Source: Mariniphaga sp.
Lineage (GTDB): Bacteria > Bacteroidota > Bacteroidia > Bacteroidales > Prolixibacteraceae
NCBI GenBank assembly: GCA_019429205.1
Contig: JAHYIT010000002.1
Coordinates: 61,511-125,510, forward strand
DNA length: 64,000 nucleotides
Reading direction: 5' to 3'
The notes below the pieces were generated by a model. It was not told the DNA's origin, did no database searches, and was given only the letters and a program-made list of their open reading frames with translations. This document shows positions 27,150 to 35,916 of this stretch, one piece after another. The first letter of the stretch is position 1; each line of letters begins with the position of its first letter. A program made the position numbers and the translations under genes.

Positions 27150-27452
27150 TTAGCGATACTTTTCCATTTTGTCGCCGATTGTTACATTTTCGTGAAAATC
27201 GACCTGAATTTTGAGGTTGGTTAACATGCGCTCTGTGCCGGCAATATTGCAGGCTTCATGTACTTTTTCCAGTAGTTCAGGCAGTTCTTCGAAACTGCAT
27301 TCCACCACCGTTTCAAACGGACAAACCTGAACGTTGAAACCCGTCTTTTTGATGGCTTCAATGGCTTTGTCAACTAACTCGTATTTAATTTTTCCGTCAG
27401 CTTCCGGCAGAACCTGAATGGCTATGTTAATCTTCCTCTTCTTCCAGTCCAT
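27150..27452 (-). CDS. MTH1187-family thiamine-binding protein
   Basis: 100 residues starting MDWKKRKINIAIQVLPEADG, with the family pattern of a ferredoxin-like fold (AIEAIKKTGFNVQVCPFETV then ECSFEELPELLEKVHEAC). Members of PF01910 bind thiamine or related ligands. It overlaps the upstream gene's 3' end by 26 bp, so the two are co-translated. No thiamine pathway gene or TPP riboswitch is visible nearby. Confidence 0.8.
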   Translation of the reverse strand: MDWKKRKINIAIQVLPEADGKIKYELVDKAIEAIKKTGFNVQVCPFETVVECSFEELPELLEKVHEACNIAGTERMLTNLKIQVDFHENVTIGDKMEKYR

Positions 27453-28188
27453 CGGGCAGTTCCAAATTGTTTTGCTTGTTTACAATATCCAGTATTTCGT
27501 TGCGCGACAATACTTTCACGTTAGTAATAATCATGTCTTCCTCTAAAAAATCGCCATACTGGTTGCACTCCTCCACCACATTGCTGAAAACCTTTTTAAT
27601 ATCGGCAGTAACCGGTAAAAGGACCAGCGATGTGCAAAATCCTTCAGAAAAATCAATGGATTCGAATTCACCTTCCACTGGTTTCAAACCGAATATGAGT
27701 TCATCTTTAACCAGTTTCTGTTGTGTTTTATTAAGCAATCCGTTCCGGTTTCGGTTAATGAAAACCAGGTAGTAACGTAACTTTTTCCCCTTTCCTCCCA
27801 AACCAGTGGAAATGAAAAACTGCTGTTCGTCGAGCAGTGATGTTTGCAACAACATGCGGTTTTCCTGCACAGCAAGTACAGCCCAACTTCTGATTTCTGA
27901 ACTTGCTTGCTCTAAAAACTTTTCCAGCGTACGGTAAGCTTTCACATCGTCGGTTCCGGCCAGCCCGATTAGAATTTCCTTTTTCTGATCCAGGTCAGTT
28001 TCGGGAATAAAAAGTTCGTCCGCAAATTCCAGGTAATTTTTTTCAGCTTCATCATCTCTCACCTTTCTGGAAATTTCAAAATATTTCATCTGAACTTCCA
28101 AATCAATTTGCTCTTCCAAAATATTGAAGTTACCTGGCAGGTCTTCAAACAACTTTTGAATGTCGTTATAAAATTCTTCGTCTTTCAT
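27427..28188 (-). CDS. conserved hypothetical protein
   Basis: 253 residues from ATG 28188 (MKDEEFYNDIQ); a TTG at 28197 would add three. Residues about 60-120 look like HEAT-type helical repeats (KKEILIGLAGTDDVKAYRTL then SEIRSWAVLAVQEN). The rest is a mixed alpha/beta domain ending in acidic ELPDGLEEEED. I do not know a function. It precedes and overlaps the thiamine-binding-type gene. Confidence 0.65.
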   Translation of the reverse strand: MKDEEFYNDIQKLFEDLPGNFNILEEQIDLEVQMKYFEISRKVRDDEAEKNYLEFADELFIPETDLDQKKEILIGLAGTDDVKAYRTLEKFLEQASSEIRSWAVLAVQENRMLLQTSLLDEQQFFISTGLGGKGKKLRYYLVFINRNRNGLLNKTQQKLVKDELIFGLKPVEGEFESIDFSEGFCTSLVLLPVTADIKKVFSNVVEECNQYGDFLEEDMIITNVKVLSRNEILDIVNKQNNLELPDGLEEEED

Positions 28189-28256
28189 CCAATCCAATTG
28201 AACGGCAAAAATAACCAGAACTTATTACAATAAGAAATGAGAATGAATTTTACCCT

Positions 28257-28287
28257 GTTTTATTTAAAGGGAATTTAAATATCTTTG
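28257..28287 (+). promoter_or_regulatory. promoter upstream of feoAB
   Basis: TATCTTTG at 28280-28287 matches the TAnnTTTG -7 box; a weak -33 (gttt at 28257) lies 19 bp upstream. The feoAB start is 48 bp downstream. No Fur box was recognised. Confidence 0.55.
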
Positions 28288-28334
28288 CACGCCTGTTTTA
28301 ATTTGATTTAAATAAAAAGAAGGGTTGACCGATA

Positions 28335-30800
28335 GTGAAGTTGAGCGAGGTAAAATATCAGGAAACAGTTATCATTACAAAAATACTTGGCCACGGTTCT
28401 TTTCGCCGGCGGATTTCAGAAATGGGATTTGTGAGGGGAAAAGAAGTGAAGGTGATCAAAAGCGCCCCGTTCAATGGCCCTATCGAATTTAAAATTCTGG
28501 ACTACAATGTTTCGTTGCGGAAGTCGGAAGCTGAACGCATTGAAGTGGTTCCGGTTAGCGAATTCGATACATCGAAAAACGGAAGTTATGAGGGCGTAAT
28601 CGACCGGAAAATTCAACTGATTAACCAGTCGGAACGAACCCATACCATTAACATCGCACTTGTGGGAAATCCCAACTGCGGAAAAACCACCCTGTTTAAT
28701 TTCATTTCAAAATCGAAAGAAAAAGTTGGGAATTACAGCGGGGTAACCATCAACATTAAAAAAGCCAGACTAAAAGCCAAAGGCTACACATTCAACTTTT
28801 TCGATTTGCCCGGAACATACAGTCTGACTGCCTATTCAAACGAAGAAATTTTTGTGAGGGAGTTTATTTACAATAAAACACCGGATATTGTTATCAATGT
28901 AATCGATTCCACCAACATTGAACGTAATCTTTTTCTTACAACTCAGCTTATTGACATGGACTTGCGCATTGTTTGTGCGTTGAATATGTATGATGATTTG
29001 GAGCGAAAAAAGATACAATTCAATTACCACGAAATTTCGCGTTTACTGGGCATCCCATTCGTCCCTACCATCAGTTCGAAGGGAATTGGGTTAGACAACC
29101 TGATTGACAAGGTGATTGAAGTTTTTGAAGGACGGGATACAATAACACGCCATGTTCACATTAATTACGGAAAAGATTTGGAAGAATCCATCCGGAAAAT
29201 CAGGGAAAAAGTTAAGGAAGAAAAACTTGTTACAGATAAAATTTCTTCGCGGTTTATTGCTTTGAAACTGCTTGAAAAAGATCCTCATATTCAGGAATTG
29301 CTGGCAGATTATTCCAATTTTACAGAAATTAAAAAGACTACCGAAAGGGAGGTAAAAAAAATTGAATCGCTTTATAATGAACAAAGTGAAACAGTAATCA
29401 CCAATTCAAAATATGCATTTATCACGGGCGCCCTTAAAGAAACATTCAAAAATCCGCTGCGAAAACAAAGATCCAATTCAGAAAAAATTGATGATGTATT
29501 GATACACCGGATTTGGGGACTACCCATTTTCATAAGTATTTTGTTTGTGATGTTTTATGCCACCTTCAACCTGGGCGCTTTACCGATGGAGTGGATTGAT
29601 TTAGGTGTGCTGGCTTTGGGCAATTTTATTTCGGGGATTTTGCCCGTTGGAATGTTTAAAGACCTGATTACTGACGGAATAATAAGTGGTGCCGGCAGTG
29701 TACTGGTTTTTTTGCCCAACATTCTCATTCTGTTCTTTTTCATTTCCCTGCTCGAGGAGTCGGGGTACATGGCACGGGCTGCTTTTATTGTGGACAACAT
29801 TATGCACAGGTTTGGCCTTCACGGACGCTCATTTATTCCGCTGGTAATGGGGTTTGGGTGCAACGTTCCCGCTATTCTGGCCACACGCTCCATGCGCAAC
29901 CGGGGCGACCGGCTGCTCACCATGCTCATTGTTCCGTTTATGTCGTGCAGTGCGCGGCTGCCGGTTTATATCCTTATCATTTCTGCCTTTTTTATTAAAT
30001 ACCAGGCGCTTATATTAATCGGGATTTATATGGTTGGAATTGCATTTGCATTTTTAACCGCACAAATCCTCAACAAAACAGTTTTCAAAAACAAGGAAAC
30101 TCCATTTGTTATGGAACTGCCGTCATACCGTTTGCCCACACTTCGGAACATTATTTACCACATGTGGGATAAAACCCGGCACTACCTGAAAAAAATAGGA
30201 ACCATAATTTTGCTTGGCGTAATAATCATTTGGGCATTGGGATATTTTCCCAGGCAAACCAATCAAGCCGGGCAGTTTGAAAAACAACTAAATGCCATTG
30301 AGGCCAATACTGATTTTACGGAAATTCAAAAAAAAGAGCTGAATGCTAATGTACTGCAAGTAATGGAAACTGACAGGTTGGTTAATTCCTATCTTGGTAA
30401 AATTGGGCAGGGAATTGAACCGGTTATGCGCCCGCTTGGTTTCGACTGGAAAATGAGCATTGCCCTGGTGGCCGGATTACCTGCCAAAGAAATTGTGGTG
30501 AGTACCATGGGCGTTTTGTACCAAAGCAGTGCCGACGAATCGACCATTAATCTTCAGCAAAAATTACAAAATGAATTTCACACCACCGGCAAACGCAAGG
30601 GCGAAAAAGTTTTTACCCTGCCTGCCGCACTTGCATTCCTGGTATTTATTCTGCTCTATTTTCCGTGTGTTGGCGTTGTAGCCACCATTAAAAATGAAGC
30701 AGGGTCGTGGAAATGGGCTGCTTTTGTGGTTGTTTACACCACAGCTCTGGCCTGGATTACAGCTTTTTTGGTTTTTAACGTTGCAACCCTGTTTTTATAA
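28335..30800 (+). CDS. feoB: ferrous iron transporter, fused FeoA-FeoB
   Basis: 821 residues. Imports Fe2+ across the inner membrane. Residues 1-75 are a FeoA (SH3-like) domain (LGHGSFRRRISEMGFVRGKE). The G domain follows with G1 GNPNCGKTT (111-118), G3 FDLPGTYSLT and G4-like ALNMYDD, then the FeoB membrane core with the Gate motifs (FIPLVMGFGCNVPAILATRS and VAGLPAKEIVVSTMG). The FeoA-FeoB fusion is common in Bacteroidota. GTG at 28335 is the start that gives a full FeoA domain. A Cys-rich partner follows after 3 bp. Confidence 0.96.
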   Translation: MKLSEVKYQETVIITKILGHGSFRRRISEMGFVRGKEVKVIKSAPFNGPIEFKILDYNVSLRKSEAERIEVVPVSEFDTSKNGSYEGVIDRKIQLINQSERTHTINIALVGNPNCGKTTLFNFISKSKEKVGNYSGVTINIKKARLKAKGYTFNFFDLPGTYSLTAYSNEEIFVREFIYNKTPDIVINVIDSTNIERNLFLTTQLIDMDLRIVCALNMYDDLERKKIQFNYHEISRLLGIPFVPTISSKGIGLDNLIDKVIEVFEGRDTITRHVHINYGKDLEESIRKIREKVKEEKLVTDKISSRFIALKLLEKDPHIQELLADYSNFTEIKKTTEREVKKIESLYNEQSETVITNSKYAFITGALKETFKNPLRKQRSNSEKIDDVLIHRIWGLPIFISILFVMFYATFNLGALPMEWIDLGVLALGNFISGILPVGMFKDLITDGIISGAGSVLVFLPNILILFFFISLLEESGYMARAAFIVDNIMHRFGLHGRSFIPLVMGFGCNVPAILATRSMRNRGDRLLTMLIVPFMSCSARLPVYILIISAFFIKYQALILIGIYMVGIAFAFLTAQILNKTVFKNKETPFVMELPSYRLPTLRNIIYHMWDKTRHYLKKIGTIILLGVIIIWALGYFPRQTNQAGQFEKQLNAIEANTDFTEIQKKELNANVLQVMETDRLVNSYLGKIGQGIEPVMRPLGFDWKMSIALVAGLPAKEIVVSTMGVLYQSSADESTINLQQKLQNEFHTTGKRKGEKVFTLPAALAFLVFILLYFPCVGVVATIKNEAGSWKWAAFVVVYTTALAWITAFLVFNVATLFL

Positions 30801-30803
30801 AAA

Positions 30804-31049
30804 ATGGTACAGGAAATTATTACATATGCTATTCTTGTTTTTGCGGTTGGGCTTGCACTTTTAAAAAGTTACAGAAAACTGAAACGGAAAAAACTGCTCA
30901 ATTCAACTAATGGCCAAATTAAATCTTTGGCGATAAAATCTGGTTGTTCTGATTGTATTGCAGAATGTATTTTACGCGATGCACCAAAGTTAATGAATGA
31001 AAATGCCCAACTTTGCGAAAGGAGTATAAAAAAAATCAAATGTTCCTGA
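30804..31049 (+). CDS. FeoB-associated Cys-rich membrane protein
   Basis: 81 residues with one N-terminal membrane helix (IITYAILVFAVGLALL) and Cys residues in GCSDCIAEC, LCERS and at the C-terminal KCS. It lies 3 bp after feoAB, the usual location of this small family, whose precise role is unknown. Its 3' end overlaps that of rpe on the opposite strand by 14 bp. Confidence 0.85.
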   Translation: MVQEIITYAILVFAVGLALLKSYRKLKRKKLLNSTNGQIKSLAIKSGCSDCIAECILRDAPKLMNENAQLCERSIKKIKCS

Positions 31050-31689
31050 GGTTTCGGATGGTTTCTTCCGGATTTTCAGAACCAAACACAAAACTTCCGG
31101 CGACCAGAACATCAGCGCCCGCTTCAACCAACTTTTTTCCGGTGACGTAATTTACCCCACCGTCCACCTCAATCAAACATTGCGACTTGCTTTCCAAAAT
31201 AAGTTTTTTTAGCTGCCGTACTTTTTTATACGTATGGTGAATAAAATCCTGCCCGCCAAAACCAGGGTTAACTGACATTAAAAGCACCATGTCAAGTTCA
31301 GAAATAATATCTTCCAAAACTCTGACCGGAGTGTGTGGATTCAGACAAACACTGGCTTTCATTCCGTTTTCCCGGATATGGTTTACCGTGCGGTGCAGGT
31401 GTGGACAGGTTTCATAATGAACAGTAAGCCAGCTCGCTCCTGCTTCAGCAAAAGCTTCAATGAAATTCTCCGGGTTTACAATCATCAGGTGAACATCCAG
31501 CGGTTTTTCTGCGATTTTTTTCACATGCTGAATAATGGGCATTCCAAAAGAGATATTGGGCACAAACACACCGTCCATCACATCACAGTGAATAAATTCT
31601 GCCTCACTTACATTTATCATTTGAATATCTTTCTCCAGATTATTGAAATTGGCTGCGAGAATAGAAGGTGCAATTTTTGGTTTTATCAT
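31036..31689 (-). CDS. rpe: ribulose-phosphate 3-epimerase
   Basis: Interconverts ribulose 5-phosphate and xylulose 5-phosphate in the pentose phosphate pathway. The 217-residue TIM barrel shows KIAPSILAANFNNLEKDI, the metal-site FIHCDVMDGVFVPNISFG and LDVHLMI, LLMSVNPGFGGQDFI and the phosphate-binding IEVDGGV with AGADVLVAGSFVF. It lies 12 bp after the sigma-factor gene, so it may share its transcript. Confidence 0.96.
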   Translation of the reverse strand: MIKPKIAPSILAANFNNLEKDIQMINVSEAEFIHCDVMDGVFVPNISFGMPIIQHVKKIAEKPLDVHLMIVNPENFIEAFAEAGASWLTVHYETCPHLHRTVNHIRENGMKASVCLNPHTPVRVLEDIISELDMVLLMSVNPGFGGQDFIHHTYKKVRQLKKLILESKSQCLIEVDGGVNYVTGKKLVEAGADVLVAGSFVFGSENPEETIRNLRNI

Positions 31690-31701
31690 AAAAATAAAAA
31701 A

Positions 31702-32568
31702 TTATTGCCCGAGATAGGCTTTCAGTAAGCGGTTTCGGTATTGGTTTCTTAATTTTTTGATGGCTTTTTCTTTAATCTGACGGACTCTTTCGCGGGTAAG
31801 TCCAAATTCATCGCCTATTTCTTCAAGTGTATGGGGAGAACACCCATTCAGTCCAAAATAATAACGAAGAATATCAGCCTCCCTATCTCCCAAAGTAGCA
31901 AGAGACCGTTCTATTTCCAATCGTAAAGAACTGTGAATAAGGCCAGAATCCGGACTTGGTGAATCATCATTCAGCATAACATCGTACATGTTATTCACCT
32001 CTTCATCACGAATCGGGGCATCCATTGAAATATGAACGCTGGAAAAATTCATGGCATCTTCAACCAGTTCCGAAGTAGATTCAATTAGTTTCGCAACTTC
32101 ATCTACGGTTGGATCGCGCTGGTATTCCTGCTCCAGTTTATTAAACGATTTGTTGATTTTATTAATGGAGCCAATTTTGTTCAATGGCAAACGCACAATG
32201 CGGGACTGTTCGGCAAGTGCCTGCAAAATAGATTGTCGAATCCACCAAACGGCATACGATATAAACTTAAAACCCCGTGTTTCATCAAAGCGTTCAGCAG
32301 CTTTTATTAATCCCAGGTTTCCTTCGTTAATCAAATCGGGTAAACTTAAACCCTGATTTTGGTACTGTTTCGAAACGGATACAACAAACCTGAGATTGGC
32401 TTTAATCAGCTCTTCGAGGGCATCACAGTCTCCTTTTTTTATGCGTTTGGCAAGTTCAACTTCTCTTTCTGCAGACAACAACTCTACCTTCCCAATTTCA
32501 TGCAAATACTTATCGAGCGACAATGTGTCCCGATTAGTAACTTGTTTGGTAATTTTAAGTTGTCTCAT
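31702..32568 (-). CDS. rpoD: primary RNA polymerase sigma factor (RpoD/SigA type)
   Basis: 288 residues, the short form of Bacteroidota without region 1.1. It starts [20 protein letters not shown], with region 1.2 [13 protein letters not shown], region 2 [20 protein letters not shown] then [20 protein letters not shown] and [13 protein letters not shown], region 3, and region 4 [23 protein letters not shown]. Recognises the TTTG/TAnnTTTG promoters noted in this window. Confidence 0.95.
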   Translation of the reverse strand: MRQLKITKQVTNRDTLSLDKYLHEIGKVELLSAEREVELAKRIKKGDCDALEELIKANLRFVVSVSKQYQNQGLSLPDLINEGNLGLIKAAERFDETRGFKFISYAVWWIRQSILQALAEQSRIVRLPLNKIGSINKINKSFNKLEQEYQRDPTVDEVAKLIESTSELVEDAMNFSSVHISMDAPIRDEEVNNMYDVMLNDDSPSPDSGLIHSSLRLEIERSLATLGDREADILRYYFGLNGCSPHTLEEIGDEFGLTRERVRQIKEKAIKKLRNQYRNRLLKAYLGQ

Positions 32569-32722
32569 AAAGTTGGTTTTATCACAATCTCTTCATATAA
32601 AAATGGCAAATCAAAATTAAACGGCTCAAAATTAATACAGTTTTTAAAATAACTATACGAAATATAATTCGTTTTGTTAGCAGAACGTTGTTATAATAAA
32701 AATGTTCAGATGAGGGGAAAGT

Positions 32723-34033
32723 TCAATAAAGGCCCATCAGGTAATTTGCGAACTGATTAAAATCACTGCTCATAGCAATTACCTTCTTTTTTCCTTTCAT
32801 AAATTCAGCCAGTTTTTGAGGAAGGGGAACATTTCCTTTGCCTACAACAGTTTCCACTGTTTCAGTAAATTTGGCCGGATGTGCTGTTTCGAGAAAAACT
32901 CCAACATGGTTTGATTCCAAAAACTCTTCCAGGGCCATGTAACCACATGCTCCGTGCGGATCGCACAAGTAGCCGGTTTTCTCAAACACATTTTTAATGG
33001 TTTCTCTGATCTGTTCATCGGAATACCTGAATCCTTTTATCACCGACGAAATATTTTTGTATGAATGATTATACAAATCGAGAATCCGGTCGAAATTACT
33101 GGGAGTTCCAACATCCATGGCGTTGGCAATGGTTTCCACCGAAGGACGGGGAGTGTATTTGCCGGTTTTCAAATATTCGTAAACCACATCATTTTCGTTA
33201 TTGGCTGCCAAAAATTGTGTTACCGGAAGTCCCATTTCACGGGCAAAAAGACCGGCAGTGAGGTTTCCAAAATTACCGCTGGGAACAGAAACAACCAATT
33301 CTTTGCCATCTAACATGCTGTTTTCTTTCAACCGCGCATAAGCGTTAAAATAATAAAATGCCTGCGGCAGGAAACGCGCCACATTAATGGAATTGGCCGA
33401 AGTTAACAGCAGCTTTTTATTCAGCTCCTCATCAAGAAAAGCAGCTTTAACCAAAAGCTGGCAATCGTCAAAATTCCCGTCCACTTCCAGTGCAGTAATA
33501 TTTTGACCGAGCGTGGTAAACTGCGATTCCTGAATTTTGCTCACTTTTCCTTTGGGGTACAGTACGTGAACATGAATTCCGTCCACGCCCAAAAAACCGT
33601 TGGCCACGGCGCTTCCTGTATCGCCCGAGGTGGCCACCAGCACATGTACCTGCTTGTCGTTTCCGGTCAGAAAATAGTTGAGAAACCGGGCCATAAAACG
33701 GGCGCCCACATCTTTAAACGCTAAAGTTGGCCCGTGAAAAAGTTCCAGCGACCAGATGTTTTCGGTGACTTTTACCACCGGACAGTCGAATTCCAGCGTA
33801 TCGAAAACAATTTTTTTCAGGCTGGTTTCATCCACATCTTCACCAAAAAACTTTTTCGCCACTTCAAACGCAATTTCCTGAAAAGAAAGATTTTGAATGT
33901 TTTCAAAAAATGAAGGTTCGAATTTTTCAATCCGTTCGGGCATAAACAAACCTTTATCGGAAGCGAGCCCTTTTATAACTGCTTCTTTTAAAGAAACTTC
34001 AGGTGTATTTTTGTTGGTGCTGTAATATTTCAT
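32723..34033 (-). CDS. thrC: threonine synthase
   Basis: PLP enzyme that makes threonine from O-phosphohomoserine. 436 residues with N-terminal MKYYSTNKN (the family's YYST start), the PLP Lys107 in FHGPTLAFKDVGARFM, the phosphate-binding TSGDTGSAVANGF and SVPSGNFGNLTAGLFAREMG. It belongs to the thr group here (thrA, the apgM-type gene, thrC) in the same direction, but a nucleotidyltransferase gene sits between. Confidence 0.95.
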   Translation of the reverse strand: MKYYSTNKNTPEVSLKEAVIKGLASDKGLFMPERIEKFEPSFFENIQNLSFQEIAFEVAKKFFGEDVDETSLKKIVFDTLEFDCPVVKVTENIWSLELFHGPTLAFKDVGARFMARFLNYFLTGNDKQVHVLVATSGDTGSAVANGFLGVDGIHVHVLYPKGKVSKIQESQFTTLGQNITALEVDGNFDDCQLLVKAAFLDEELNKKLLLTSANSINVARFLPQAFYYFNAYARLKENSMLDGKELVVSVPSGNFGNLTAGLFAREMGLPVTQFLAANNENDVVYEYLKTGKYTPRPSVETIANAMDVGTPSNFDRILDLYNHSYKNISSVIKGFRYSDEQIRETIKNVFEKTGYLCDPHGACGYMALEEFLESNHVGVFLETAHPAKFTETVETVVGKGNVPLPQKLAEFMKGKKKVIAMSSDFNQFANYLMGLY

Positions 34034-34237
34034 TGCAGGTATTTCAAAAAAAAAAAAACAAAAGTAAAAAAAATCAGAATATGCTTTTCTGTTTAGGAAT
34101 TTCGGATTATTCAGCAGATGAATCAGCGAAATTCAAAAGTGGTTATGATTTCAACTTCTTCTCCTTGCTAATGCACTAATCGCATTAATTTGTTATGCAA
34201 GATTTCGGTAAAACTTATAAAGAATTCTGCTTCTTCT

Positions 34238-34579
34238 TTAGTTGTTTCCTTCATATATAACAGTTCCAGAATTTAGGACTTCTTTTTTAAAACCGCTGTT
34301 TAGTTCCAAAAATTTGTCATACATTGGTTTTGTATGGACAATCAGATCGATATCGGCAAATTTTCTTAACGAATGAAGAGCTTTGGAATATTTTAACTTG
34401 GTTTCAATTTTATGGGCAAATGACTGAAAGACGAAATTATCATTGGTAACAACCAGTAAGTCAATATCGCTGTTATCTCCCTGATTTCCTTTTGCCCATG
34501 AGCCAAACAAAATGACTTTATTAACATTGAGATTTCTCAACGAAAAATTAACCTGCTTTATGATGTCATTTTTTGTCAT
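34238..34579 (-). CDS. minimal nucleotidyltransferase (MNT-type)
   Basis: 113 residues with the Pol-beta fold motif ILFGSWAKGNQGDNSDIDLLVV (GS...DxD) and a third Asp in FADIDLIV. Such genes usually pair with a HEPN toxin and inactivate it by nucleotide transfer. Here the downstream 200 bp has only a 28-codon ORF that overlaps its end (ATG at 34253, MKETTKEEAEFF), so the partner looks missing or eroded. It interrupts the thr gene group. Confidence 0.75.
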   Translation of the reverse strand: MTKNDIIKQVNFSLRNLNVNKVILFGSWAKGNQGDNSDIDLLVVTNDNFVFQSFAHKIETKLKYSKALHSLRKFADIDLIVHTKPMYDKFLELNSGFKKEVLNSGTVIYEGNN

Positions 34580-34701
34580 GGTTCAAATATATCAAAAACA
34601 CGGTAATTTGTAATTATTTTTCAGTGAATGAATTCTAATTAAACCCTCTGAATTTTCCGCTGCTGAACTGGTGGATGAATTCCACCTGTTCAATTTTGCA
34701 T

Positions 34702-35910
34702 TTAAATTTCCAGAAACTTTCGGATAAACTGATCCCCTTTCAACAAACCAACCGAACCGTTTTTTACACTGAACTCGTCGTAAACCTCCACCTCGTCGGA
34801 TTCAATTCCGGGTTTGTAAATCACAAATGGCACCGATTCGCGGGTGTGGGTTTTCAAAGCGCAGGGCGTGGGGTGGTCGGGCAGAATGGCAATGGCCACC
34901 GGCTCGTCCATTTTTTGGGTTTCTTCCAGAATGTATTTTACCACCCGCTGGTCTAAATATTCAATAGTTTTTGTTTTGAGTTCCACATCGCCTTCGTGGC
35001 CGGCTTCGTCGCTGGCCTCAATGTGCAGGTAAACAAAATCGTTGGTTTTCAGCGCCTCCATCGTTGCCTGTGCTTTTCCCTCGTAATTGGTGTCGTACAA
35101 CCCGGTGACGCCTTCCACATGAATCACTTCCATTCCGGCATAAACACCAATTCCCTGCACCAAATCAACCGCTGAAATCACAGCCGATTTTTTAATGCCG
35201 AACATCTCTTTTAACGTGGGCATTTGCGGTTTGTAACCCGGGGACCATGGCCAGATGCTGTTGGCAACTTCTTTTCCTGAATTTTTTCGTTTTTGATTTA
35301 CCGGATGGTTTTCCAGCAATTCCTGTGATTTCAGAATAAGCTCATTTAAAAGATGTGCTGTTGAAATGGCTTCTGTTGAATTTGCGTTGACCAAAACATC
35401 CTCAAACGGGGTTCCGGGAACATCATGTGGCGGGGTACATTTCAGATCTTTGATGCCGTTTTTTATAACCAAAAGATGCCGGTAGGAAACGCCCGGATAA
35501 AACTTCACTTGTTCACTGCCCAGTTTTTCATCCAGAAAATGAATCAACTCCGAAGCTTCCTCACTTGAAATATGCCCGGCTGAATGATTTTTTAAAATCC
35601 TATTTTCAATGGTAAGCAGGTTGCAACGCAGCGCCAAATCGCCAGGTTGCAGTTCAACTCCCATACTTGCCGCTTCAAGTACTCCCCGTCCGTCGTAAAC
35701 TTTTTCCACATCGTAACCCAAAACAGCCATATTGGCAATTTCGCTTCCGGGGTGCATAGTTTCCGGAACAGTAATTAACCGTCCGGTTTGTCCGTGTTTA
35801 GCCAGCCAGTCGATATGCGGTTTATTAGCCATTTGCAATGGTGTTTTTCCGCCAAAATCAGCCAGCGGTTCATCTGACATACCGTCTCCAAGTATTATTA
35901 AATGCTTCAT
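34702..35910 (-). CDS. apgM-type phosphoglycerate mutase / proposed homoserine kinase
   Basis: 402 residues of the alkaline-phosphatase superfamily: ILGDGMSDEPLADFGGKTPL (metal Asp), PGSEIANMAVLGYD with the Ser nucleophile position, and AILPDHPTPC with metal Asp/His near the C-terminus. Members next to thrA and thrC in Bacteroidota are proposed homoserine kinases (TIGR02535) because no thrB is present. The gene lies 6 bp after thrA and no thrB-like gene is visible here, consistent with that role. Plain phosphoglycerate mutase activity remains possible. Confidence 0.85.
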   Translation of the reverse strand: MKHLIILGDGMSDEPLADFGGKTPLQMANKPHIDWLAKHGQTGRLITVPETMHPGSEIANMAVLGYDVEKVYDGRGVLEAASMGVELQPGDLALRCNLLTIENRILKNHSAGHISSEEASELIHFLDEKLGSEQVKFYPGVSYRHLLVIKNGIKDLKCTPPHDVPGTPFEDVLVNANSTEAISTAHLLNELILKSQELLENHPVNQKRKNSGKEVANSIWPWSPGYKPQMPTLKEMFGIKKSAVISAVDLVQGIGVYAGMEVIHVEGVTGLYDTNYEGKAQATMEALKTNDFVYLHIEASDEAGHEGDVELKTKTIEYLDQRVVKYILEETQKMDEPVAIAILPDHPTPCALKTHTRESVPFVIYKPGIESDEVEVYDEFSVKNGSVGLLKGDQFIRKFLEI

Positions 35911-35916
35911 CTTTAT

